A stretch of DNA of 64,000 bases. It comes from Lachnocurva sp029100405. Lineage in GTDB: Bacteria; Bacillota; Clostridia; Lachnospirales; Lachnospiraceae. The stretch lies in the NCBI GenBank assembly GCA_046263755.1, contig JBJYZC010000004.1:62001-126000 (forward strand). The letters are read 5' to 3'. Of the stretch, positions 7,486 to 15,400 are shown in pieces; the stretch's first letter is position 1, and the number at the start of each line of letters is the position of its first letter. A program made the translations under genes and the position numbers. The notes under the pieces were generated by a model. It did no database searches. It had not been told where the DNA came from and worked only from the letters and a program-made list of their open reading frames with translations.

Positions 7486-8502
7486 TCAGTCTTCGTATCC
7501 GTTCGGATTCTTCTTCTGCCAGTTCCAGGAATCTCTGCACATCTCAAGGATACCGTACTTTGCCTTCCAGCCAAGCTCACGTTCAGCCTTCTTCGCATTG
7601 GAATAGCACTGAGGAACATCTCCTTCTCTTCTGGGAGCAAACTCATAAGGGATCTTCAAATCGTTTGCCTTCTCAAAATTATTGACGATATCCAGAACGC
7701 TGTAGCCGATACCGGTTCCCAGATTATAGATGGAGACACCGCTGCCCGGCTCCAGTTTCTTCAAAGCTGCTACATGACCGCTGGCCAGATCCATGACGTG
7801 AATATAGTCACGAACGCAGGTTCCATCCGGTGTATCATAATCATTGCCAAAGATATTCAGATGATCCAGCTTTCCGATGGCAACCTGGGTAATATAAGGC
7901 ATCAGATTGTTGGGGATGCCGGAAGGATTCTCTCCCATCAGTCCTGTCGGATGAGCGCCGATCGGATTGAAGTAACGAAGAAGAACGACATTCCATTCCT
8001 CATCTGCTGTATGAAGATCGGTCAGGATCTGCTCAATCATCCACTTCGTCCAGCCATAGGGATTGGTGCAGGTTCCCTTCGGGCACTCTTCTGTGATAGG
8101 AATCTGGGCAGGATTACCATAAACCGTTGCAGAAGACGAGAAGATGATATTCTTGACACCGGCCTTTCTCATCTCATCAACAAGAGTCAGGGTACCGTTG
8201 ATATTGTTATCATAATATTCTACAGGAAGATGTACGGATTCGCCGACAGCCTTTAATCCGGCAAAATGGATAACGCTCTCAATGGAATTCTCATGGAAGA
8301 TCTTCTTTAAGATCTCACGGTCTCTGATATCTCCCTGATAGAACTTCAGCTCCTTACCGGTGATCTCTCTGACACGCTCCAGGGATTTCCGGTTCGCATT
8401 ACAGAGGTTGTCCAGGACAACGACTTCCTTACCATTATTCAAGAGTTCCACACAGGTATGGCTGCCGATGAATCCGGCTCCTCCGGTTACTAAGATTGCC
8501 AT
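7486..8502 (-). CDS. galE: UDP-glucose 4-epimerase
   Basis: Interconverts UDP-glucose and UDP-galactose, the last step of the Leloir route and a source of UDP-galactose for surface glycans. The 338 aa protein starts with the NAD-binding GGAGFIGS (residues 7-14). The catalytic YxxxK is Y149/K153 in NPYGWTK, with SSSATVYG near 122-129 supplying the Ser/Thr. A strong AGGAGG lies upstream of the ATG. It follows rplT but a terminator (8536-8567) separates them. It may connect to the galactose-type transporter genes at 30-34 kb, but nothing in the sequence shows co-regulation. Confidence 0.97.
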   Translation of the reverse strand: MAILVTGGAGFIGSHTCVELLNNGKEVVVLDNLCNANRKSLERVREITGKELKFYQGDIRDREILKKIFHENSIESVIHFAGLKAVGESVHLPVEYYDNNINGTLTLVDEMRKAGVKNIIFSSSATVYGNPAQIPITEECPKGTCTNPYGWTKWMIEQILTDLHTADEEWNVVLLRYFNPIGAHPTGLMGENPSGIPNNLMPYITQVAIGKLDHLNIFGNDYDTPDGTCVRDYIHVMDLASGHVAALKKLEPGSGVSIYNLGTGIGYSVLDIVNNFEKANDLKIPYEFAPRREGDVPQCYSNAKKAERELGWKAKYGILEMCRDSWNWQKKNPNGYED

Positions 8503-8535
8503 AACACTTCCTCCTTTGCCTACGTCTTAATACAG

Positions 8536-8567
8536 TAAAAATGGTGGCTGCTTTCGCAGGCCACCAT
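8536..8567 (-). terminator. Terminator of the infC-rpmI-rplT operon
   Basis: A GC-rich stem ATGGTGG/CCACCAT extended by TGC/GCA around a GAAA tetraloop, with one bulged C, followed on the minus strand by five T. It begins 9 nt after the rplT stop. Confidence 0.88.
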
Positions 8568-8575
8568 CCATTGTA

Positions 8576-8932
8576 TTATGCAATCTTTTCTTTTGCAACA
8601 TCACAAAGCTTTGCAAATCCTGCAGAATCACTTACTGCAAGGTCAGCCAGCATCTTACGGTTTACTTCAACACCGGCGAGTTTCAAGCCATGCATCAGCT
8701 TGCTGTAGGAAAGTCCGTTGATTCTTGCTGCTGCATTGATACGAGCGATCCAGAGAGAACGGAACTGTCTCTTTCTTTCCTTACGTCCTGCATAGGAGGA
8801 GGTAAGAGCTCTCATTACAGACTGCTTGGCTACACGGTACTGCTTGGATCTTGCTCCACGGTAACCCTTAGCCATTTTCAGTACACGATTATGTTTTTTC
8901 TTAGCGTTTAAACCGCCCTTAATTCTTGCCAT
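8576..8932 (-). CDS. rplT: 50S ribosomal protein L20
   Basis: Early-assembly 23S rRNA-binding protein; in Firmicutes it also represses its own operon through an mRNA leader. It is 118 aa, the usual length, with the typical basic N-terminus MARIKGG, then the KGYRGARSKQYR helix and the C-terminal globular part with INGLSYSKLMHGLK. AGGAGG precedes the ATG. It is third in the infC-rpmI-rplT operon, 21 nt after rpmI. Confidence 0.98.
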   Translation of the reverse strand: MARIKGGLNAKKKHNRVLKMAKGYRGARSKQYRVAKQSVMRALTSSYAGRKERKRQFRSLWIARINAAARINGLSYSKLMHGLKLAGVEVNRKMLADLAVSDSAGFAKLCDVAKEKIA

Positions 8933-8953
8933 TTATGTTTCCTCCTGTCCGAA

Positions 8954-9151
8954 TCAGAGATAAGGTAAAATCTTCTTCATATTCTTAACATTGGTTTCAT
9001 CTGCATATCCGGCCTTACGAAGATTTCTCTTACGCTTGGTGGACTTCTTTGTCAGAATATGGCTCTTAAAAGCCTTACTTCTCTTCAGATTACCATTTGC
9101 TGTGAGTTTGAACCGCTTTGCAGCTGCTCTCTTGGTTTTGGTCTTAGGCAT
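8954..9151 (-). CDS. rpmI: 50S ribosomal protein L35
   Basis: Small basic large-subunit protein of 65 aa. It begins MPKTKTKRAAAKRFK and ends with the family pattern NVKNMKKILPYL. AAGGAGG lies at good distance from the ATG. Middle gene of the conserved infC-rpmI-rplT operon. Confidence 0.98.
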   Translation of the reverse strand: MPKTKTKRAAAKRFKLTANGNLKRSKAFKSHILTKKSTKRKRNLRKAGYADETNVKNMKKILPYL

Positions 9152-9164
9152 AACCTATTCCTCC

Positions 9165-9674
9165 TTAGTTCTTTTTCTGTGACAAAACAATGCTGATACT
9201 TCTGCCTTCCATCTTCGGTCTCTTCTCAACGACAGCCACGTCCGAAAGGGCGTTGGCGAAGTCATCCAGAATATGCTGAGAGGTCGAGATATGAGCCATC
9301 TCTCTTCCACGGAAGCGAAGCGTTACCTTAACCTTATTTCCCTTCTCTAAGAACTTGCGCGCTGCATTGGTCTTAGTCGAAAGGTCGTTGGAATCGATAT
9401 TGGGAGACATACGGATCTCCTTCACTTCGATGGTCTTCTGCTTTTTCTTAGCTTCCTTCTCCTTACGGGCCATCTCATAACGATACTTACCGTAATCAAT
9501 GATCTTACATACAGGCGGCTTTGCTTTCGGTGCTACTTTGACAAGGTCAAGATTCTCATCCTGAGCCATCTTATAGGCATCTCTTGCAGACATGATTCCA
9601 AGCTGTTCTCCATGAGAACCGATCAGACGAACTTCCTTATCTCTGATCTGTTCATTAATCATTAAATCGCTAAT
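9165..9674 (-). CDS. infC: Translation initiation factor IF-3, ATT start codon
   Basis: Keeps 30S subunits free and checks start-codon pairing. It is 169 aa, with the N-terminal domain starting ...MINEQIRDKEVRLIG, the linker KKKQKTIEVKEIRMSP and the C-terminal domain ending GRSISIVL. The only well-placed ribosome site, GGAGGT, is 7 nt from an ATT codon at 9674; the nearest ATG (9662) is 19 nt away and the upstream frame to 9782 overlaps a terminator hairpin. IF-3 discriminates against non-standard starts, so an ATT start gives autoregulation, as known for E. coli infC. First gene of the operon with rpmI and rplT, preceded by a structured leader. Confidence 0.95.
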   Translation of the reverse strand: MSDLMINEQIRDKEVRLIGSHGEQLGIMSARDAYKMAQDENLDLVKVAPKAKPPVCKIIDYGKYRYEMARKEKEAKKKQKTIEVKEIRMSPNIDSNDLSTKTNAARKFLEKGNKVKVTLRFRGREMAHISTSQHILDDFANALSDVAVVEKRPKMEGRSISIVLSQKKN

Positions 9675-9681
9675 TGGTGTT

Positions 9682-9687
9682 ACCTCC
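9682..9687 (-). promoter_or_regulatory. Ribosome binding site that sets the infC ATT start
   Basis: GGAGGT on the minus strand, 7 nt before the ATT at 9674. No comparable site serves the in-frame ATG at 9662. Confidence 0.85.
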
Positions 9688-9753
9688 GTAAGTCTTCTCT
9701 CCGCATTCCGCTTCCACTGCCCGAGGTCTATGTAAAATATAGACCGAAGCAAT

Positions 9754-9780
9754 AAAAAAGTGGATAGGCAGGCTATCCAC
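9754..9780 (-). terminator. Attenuator terminator in the infC leader
   Basis: Perfect 8-bp stem GTGGATAG/CTATCCAC with a 5-nt loop, followed by TTTTTT on the minus strand. It is located 80-105 nt before the infC start, inside the transcript, so it acts as an attenuator rather than an operon end. Confidence 0.85.
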
Positions 9781-9890
9781 AATCATACATATCTCTTCGA
9801 AACAGATCAAAGAAAACATCATGAACACTAAGTCACATTTCCAGTGCTTAGGTGAGAGTGGATACTCTGCTTTCTTGTTACAACATTGAT

Positions 9891-9919
9891 ATCCTACCAC
9901 GCCCCTGCCAGCGTGTCAA
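9891..9919 (-). promoter_or_regulatory. Sigma-A promoter of infC-rpmI-rplT
   Basis: TTGACA-N17-TAGGAT on the minus strand (-35 at 9914-9919, -10 at 9891-9896). Predicted start near 9884. A 10-bp repeat lies directly upstream of the -35 box. Confidence 0.88.
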
Positions 9920-9920
9920 C

Positions 9921-9960
9921 TGCTTTCTTTCGCTTTCTTTCGCTTTCTTTCGCTTTCTTT
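9921..9960 (-). repeat. Four 10-bp tandem repeats upstream of the infC promoter
   Basis: The unit AAAGAAAGCG (minus strand) occurs four times without interruption, the last copy ending in A. The array begins one base upstream of the -35 box and so spans about -37 to -76. A purine-rich unit with the period of one DNA turn fits an UP-element or bent DNA; it could equally be a length-variable microsatellite. Confidence 0.9.
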
Positions 9961-10032
9961 CTTATAAGCTTTCGGATTTTTTGAAAAAGGCCCTATACCG
10001 CCATCTGTCAGCATCTTTCCATACAGACCGCT

Positions 10033-11316
10033 TCAGCGTTTTTCCTCTTCCATTTGAATTTTTCCGCTCAGATCATCGATAAACTGCTGAGCTGTCCGGC
10101 CGGAAAGTCCGCCATGAGACAGTTCCCACTGGTTCGCTTCCAAAAGAACTTCTTCATCACTGATGTTCAGTCCTGCCCGGTCTCTCAATCTGAGAACAAT
10201 CTCCTGAAAGCCCTTGGGGGACGGAGAGTCATAATAAATCTTGCAGCCGAAACGATAAGACAGAGACAGCTTCTCCTGAACAGTATCATTCTTATGAAGA
10301 TCGTCATATTCTTTCTTGTCACCGGCAATCTCCCGCACCAGATGTCTTCTGTTACTGGTCGCATAGATCAGAACATTATCGGGTTTCTTTTCCAGGCCGC
10401 CCTCGATCACTGCCTTCAGATACTTATAATCCGTTTCAAATTCTTCAAAAGAGAGGTCATCCATATAAATGATAAAGCGGTAGTTCCGATTCTTGATCTG
10501 GCCAATCACTTTGTTCAGATCCCGGAACTGATGCTTGAAAATCTCGATCATACGGAGTCCCTGGCCGTAATACTGATTGATGATGGCCTTGATCGATGTA
10601 GACTTTCCGGTCCCGGCATCACCGAAAAGAAGCGCATTGTTGGCCGGAAGTTTCTTCAAAAAGGCTTCCGTATTATCCACCAGCTGCTTCTTTTGATATT
10701 CATAGCCCACCAGATCGGACAGACTGACATGAGCGATTCTGGTGATCGGAACCACATTGCCCTGTTCATCCACACGGAAGGCCTTATGAAGGCCGAATGT
10801 GCCGATCCCGTAGGACTGATAGAAATCCAGAACCGAAGCGGCAAATGTATCCAGGTCCACTGCCTCTTCCAGCTTATGACAGAGATCCATGATACAATCC
10901 CGGATCCTCTTATTGAAAAGATAGCCCGACTCCGGATTATCCCGATAATCCGTCAGAAGAGCGATTTCAGAGAAGTCCAGGAAATCTGAATACTCATGCT
11001 CCAGGTGGAAAAGCTTCATGAAAAGTTCCAGATCGTGACGACCTGCGCGGGAAAGGGAGCCTCCACAGTCGCCCCGCATTTCACAGGCTCTGGTAAAGGC
11101 ATTTTCATGGTTCACAATGAAATTCGTAAGAAGGGCATGATAGAGATTTCCATAGAAGCCATGAGAGGCAGCCATCTCGATCAATTCATGGATCCTCTGA
11201 TAGACTTCTTCCTCCGGATAAGCGCCCTGGGGTTTGCAGAGGATCTCACTGTAGCGGTAAATCACGTCCGACGAATCCGCCCGATAAAGAAACATATGAT
11301 TCATCAAGTTTTCCAT
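10033..11316 (-). CDS. DUF815 family AAA+ ATPase
   Basis: A 427 aa predicted ATPase of the DUF815 (COG2607) type. The N-terminal 190 residues are mostly helical and of unknown role. The ATPase core has Walker A GDAGTGKST (232-240), Walker B FIIYMDDLSFE (281-291), a sensor-1-like IYATSNRRHL and an arginine-containing DRAGL segment near the end. AAGGAGG precedes the ATG. It lies 15 nt after pheA on the same strand, probably co-transcribed. Family members are common in Gram-positives but no substrate is established, so I give no function beyond ATP hydrolysis. Confidence 0.88.
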   Translation of the reverse strand: MENLMNHMFLYRADSSDVIYRYSEILCKPQGAYPEEEVYQRIHELIEMAASHGFYGNLYHALLTNFIVNHENAFTRACEMRGDCGGSLSRAGRHDLELFMKLFHLEHEYSDFLDFSEIALLTDYRDNPESGYLFNKRIRDCIMDLCHKLEEAVDLDTFAASVLDFYQSYGIGTFGLHKAFRVDEQGNVVPITRIAHVSLSDLVGYEYQKKQLVDNTEAFLKKLPANNALLFGDAGTGKSTSIKAIINQYYGQGLRMIEIFKHQFRDLNKVIGQIKNRNYRFIIYMDDLSFEEFETDYKYLKAVIEGGLEKKPDNVLIYATSNRRHLVREIAGDKKEYDDLHKNDTVQEKLSLSYRFGCKIYYDSPSPKGFQEIVLRLRDRAGLNISDEEVLLEANQWELSHGGLSGRTAQQFIDDLSGKIQMEEEKR

Positions 11317-11330
11317 AACATGCCTCCTTC

Positions 11331-12461
11331 TTAATAATTGCCGAGGATCTGGATGGAGTTTGCCTCCTCCGACAGTCCTGTCAGTGCATTCTGAACTGCT
11401 TCATCATTTAAGTTGCCTTCCAGATCTACGAAAAAACGATAAGCCCAGGGACGATCCTTAATGGGCCGGGATTCAATACGTGACATGCTGAGTCCGTTAT
11501 AGGTGAAATTGGACAGAACATGATAGAGAGATCCGGAATTGTCATTCAGTTCAAAAGACAAGGTCAAAGTCTTTGCATTGATAAAAAACTTCTTCTCTGA
11601 GGAAACAATAATAAACCGCGTTGCATTGGTCTTATCATCCTGAATTTTCTCATCCAGGACCTGCAGTCCATAGAGATCGGCGTTGATCTTCCCGGCAATG
11701 GCAGCCTGATCCAATCGCTTATCATCATGGACTTTTTTGGCTGACATTGCTGTATTGAGAAGGGATCTGGCCTCAAACGAAGGATGCTGATCCAGATAAT
11801 CACTGCATTGAAGCAGAGCCTGAGGATGGGAATAAACCACCCTGATGTCCGACAATTTAGCGCCCGGGAGGGCAAGTAAGGCATGGTCTATCTTTATCAC
11901 CTGCTCACCGATAATGGCAAAATCATACTCCGTCATGAGGTCGAAGTTCTCACTGATCATGCCGGCGGTAGAATTTTCAATGGGAAGGACAGCGTAATCG
12001 GCCCGATGATCTTTCAGATCCTCAAAGGCTTCCCTCCAGGTTTTGACCGGATGGGTCTTATTATGCTCTCCGAAGAATTTGACCAGGGCAGCCTGGCTGT
12101 AAGCACCCTCGACGCCCTGGTATGCAATTTCACAGCCATGGAAATCAAAACCGGATTTGCACTGAAAGCCGAAATCCTTGCGAAGGCCATTCCTGGAAAG
12201 GATCCCATACTGTTTCTTCCGGCTGCCGGACATGATCGAAGAAAAAAGTTCCCTGATACCCTGACGAGTCAGGGGGTCCGCCGAGAGATTGGAAAGGCCG
12301 GTCAGCTTTTCCTCTTCCCTCTGCCGGTCATAGATCGGCCGCCTTTTTTCCATCTTGAAGGCGGCCACTTCGTCCGCCAGATCCATCCGTCTCTCGTAGA
12401 GATCTACGATCTTTTGATCGATCGAATCGATGTCTTTTCTGATTTCTGTAATATCTCTCAT
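11331..12461 (-). CDS. pheA: Bifunctional chorismate mutase / prephenate dehydratase
   Basis: Two steps of phenylalanine synthesis: chorismate to prephenate to phenylpyruvate. Residues 1-80 form an AroQ-type chorismate mutase (RKDIDSIDQKIVDLYERR and the later KMEKRRPIYD). The dehydratase follows from about 110 (AYQGVEGAYSQAAL), with the catalytic Thr region near KTNATRFI. The C-terminal ACT domain carries the Phe-binding ESRP motif in SRIESRPIKDR. The length of 376 aa matches fused P-proteins. It sits 17 nt after polC and before the DUF815 ATPase. Feedback inhibition by phenylalanine is expected from the ACT domain. Confidence 0.95.
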   Translation of the reverse strand: MRDITEIRKDIDSIDQKIVDLYERRMDLADEVAAFKMEKRRPIYDRQREEEKLTGLSNLSADPLTRQGIRELFSSIMSGSRKKQYGILSRNGLRKDFGFQCKSGFDFHGCEIAYQGVEGAYSQAALVKFFGEHNKTHPVKTWREAFEDLKDHRADYAVLPIENSTAGMISENFDLMTEYDFAIIGEQVIKIDHALLALPGAKLSDIRVVYSHPQALLQCSDYLDQHPSFEARSLLNTAMSAKKVHDDKRLDQAAIAGKINADLYGLQVLDEKIQDDKTNATRFIIVSSEKKFFINAKTLTLSFELNDNSGSLYHVLSNFTYNGLSMSRIESRPIKDRPWAYRFFVDLEGNLNDEAVQNALTGLSEEANSIQILGNY

Positions 12462-12478
12462 TTTCTTTTTCCTTTTTC

Positions 12479-15400
12479 TCAGACATTCCCGGAAGCATCC
12501 AGAAGATCGAAAATCGACAGCTGATCATCTTCGGGAAGGTTTTGAATAATTCCAAGCCGCTCCATGGTATCAATGATCGTGGAAGAGACCTTGCCTCGGT
12601 TCTTCAAATCATTCTTCGATGTAAAGGGCCGGCTGTTTGCTGCAATCTGCAGAGACTCTGCCGCTGAATCGCCCATGCCTTCCAGAGAATTAAAGGGAGG
12701 CAGGAGTTTGCCGTCGATGATCTGGAAATAACGGGCATCCGACCGGTAGAGGTCCATCGGTAAAAATTCAAAACCTCTGGCATACATTTCCTGAACCAGC
12801 CTCATATCGCCGTAAGTTCCCTTTTCCTTCGCTGTCAGTCTGTCTCCCTTGGCATCGTAGGCTCTTAAGGTATCTTCCAGATGCTGTTTCCCAAGACACA
12901 TGATCTCATAGCTGAAATCCGTGGCACGGATGGAGAAATAGGCAGCATAATAAGCCAGGGGATAATAGACCTTACAATAAGCTACCCGCCAGCCCATCAT
13001 AACATAAGCTGCTGCATGTGCCTTGGGGAACATATACTTGATCTTCTCACAGGACTTGATATACCAGTCCGGAACGCCATGTGCCTTCATGTCTTCGACA
13101 TATTGCGGCCATTCATTGCACTTTCCCTTGGCAACAACGCCTTTCCGGACCCGCTCCATAATGGTAAAGCTCTCCTCGGATTCCAGCCCCTGATGGATGA
13201 GATAAACCATGATGTCATCCCGGCAGGCGATACAGGTGGAAATGGTTGCTGTCCCCTCCTGGATCAGGGTCTCGGCATTGCCCTGCCATACATCGGTTCC
13301 ATGCGAAAGGCCGGAGATTCGGATCAGGTCCGTAAACTCCTTTGGTTTGGCTTCCATCAGAAGTCCCATGGCAAAGTCGGTACCAAACTCCGGAATACCA
13401 AGAGTTCCCAGAGGACAATTCTTCCAGAGATCCTCCGGCTTTACTCCCAAGGCATCCGTATTTTCAAACAGGGACATTACTGTCCGATCATCCAGGGGAA
13501 TATCTGTCGGATGGAGACCGGTCAGATCCTCCAGCATCCGGATCATGGTCGGATCCTGATGACCCAGGATGTCCAGTTTCAGAAGATTTGAGTCAATCGA
13601 ATGATAATCGAAATGCGTTGTGATCACATCACTTGTCATATCATTGGCCGGATGCTGAACCGGCGTAAAGGTATTGATCTCCTCTCCCATGGGCAGAACG
13701 ATGATTCCGCCCGGATGCTGGCCGGTCGTCCTGTGGATCCCGACACAGCCCTTGACAATCCGGTTGATCTCGCACATTCTCTTATGGATGCCACGCTCCT
13801 CAAAATAATTCTTGACATAACCGAAAGCCGTCTTATCCGCCAGGGTGCCGATGGTTCCTGCCTTGAAGGTCTGGCCTTCGCCGAAAATAACCTCTGTATA
13901 ACGGTGGGCCTTGGCTTGATAATCCCCGGAAAAGTTCAGATCGATATCCGGCTCTTTATTTCCTTTGAAACCGAGGAAGGTCTCGAAGGGGATATCGAAT
14001 CCCTGTTTGGTCAGATAATGACCGCAGCGGGGGCATTTCTTATCCGGCATATCACATCCTGCCCGGCCCGAAAAAGCCTTGACCTCCTCAGAATCAAAAT
14101 CGACATAATGGCAGTGCGGGCAGAGATAATGAGCCGGCAGAGGATTGACCTCGGTGATGCCGGCCATAGTCGCGACAAAGGACGACCCGACCGAGCCTCT
14201 GGATCCGACCAGATAACCATCTTCATTCGACTTCCAGACCAGTTTCTGGGCAATGATGTACATGACGGCATAGCCGTTTCCGATAATGGAATTTAACTCT
14301 CTCTCCAGACGGGCAGATACGATCTTCGGAAGATCCTCGCCATACATCTCATGGGCCTTATCGTAGCAGATCTTTCTAAGCATTCCATCGGAATTTTCAA
14401 TAACCGGCGGGCACTTGTCCGGCCGAACCGGTGCGATGGGTTCACACATATCCGCAATCCGATTGGGATTCTTTATGACCACTTCCTCTGCCGCTTCCGC
14501 GCCAAGATAGGAAAACTCATCCAGCATCTCCTGAGTCGTATGCAGATACAAGGGCGGCTGAGGATCCGCATCGTCGAAATGCTGACCGGCCATCAGAATT
14601 CTCCGATAGATCTCATCTTCCGGATTCAGAAAGTGGACATCACAAGTCGCACAGACCGGCTTATCCATAGCTTTCCCAAGTTCATAGATCCTGCGGTTCA
14701 AGTCCTGTAGATCTTCCACGGAATTGACCACAGAATCTCTCGGACTGTCAATCATATATTGATTATTCCCGACCGGCTGGATCTCCAGATAATCATAGAA
14801 GGAAGCAATCCTTTCAATTTCCTGTTCCGGGCGACCGTCATGAATCGCCGAATAGAGTTCTCCGGCGGAACAAGCCGAACCCAGGATCAGGCCTTCCCGA
14901 TATTTATTAATCAGAGATCTCGGCATCAGAGGACGTTTCCGGAAATACTTTAAATGGGAAAGAGAAATCAGGCGATAGAGATTGATCCGTCCCAGATCAT
15001 TCTTTGCAAGAACAATACAGTGATTGCTATGAAGCTTTCGAATGGATTCCTCTTCCAGTTTCATGGACTTCTGGATCTCTGTCAATTTCGTCAGGCCGCG
15101 GTTTCTAAGCCTGGTCGACAGAGCATCGAAAATCCAAGCCGTACATTCCGCATCATCGACAGCCCTGTGATGATGTTCCAGAGAAACCTTCAAGGCCTTA
15201 GCCACGGTATCCAGCTTATAATTCGACAGGTTGGGAAGAAGGACCCGGGCCATTTCCACCGTGTCCATATAGGTCACAGGAGCCTCTAAGCCCAGCCTCT
15301 TGCAGTTGGCCTTAATAAAGCCCATGTCGAAATCCGCATTGTGGCCGACCATAATGGCCCCTTTGCTGAATTCCAGGAATTTCGGAAGCAAGGTCTCGAT

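Larger units (their letters stand above)
9675..9884 (-). ncRNA. Probable L20-type attenuator leader of infC
   Basis: About 210 nt of untranslated RNA lie between the promoter and the infC start. A terminator hairpin (9754-9780) is followed by another stem GGTCTAT/ATAGACC (9725-9745) and then the ribosome site. An upstream TATCCAC (9858-9864) repeats the 3' arm of the terminator and so could pair with its 5' arm as an antiterminator. CTAAGCACT and GTGACTTAG segments between them could form the protein-binding part. This matches the known scheme of L20 leaders in Firmicutes, but the Rfam model was not run. Confidence 0.65.

Noticed and set aside
9921..9960. CRISPR-like repeats near infC
   Set aside because: The unit is 10 bp, in tandem without spacers, and next to a promoter; no cas gene is present.
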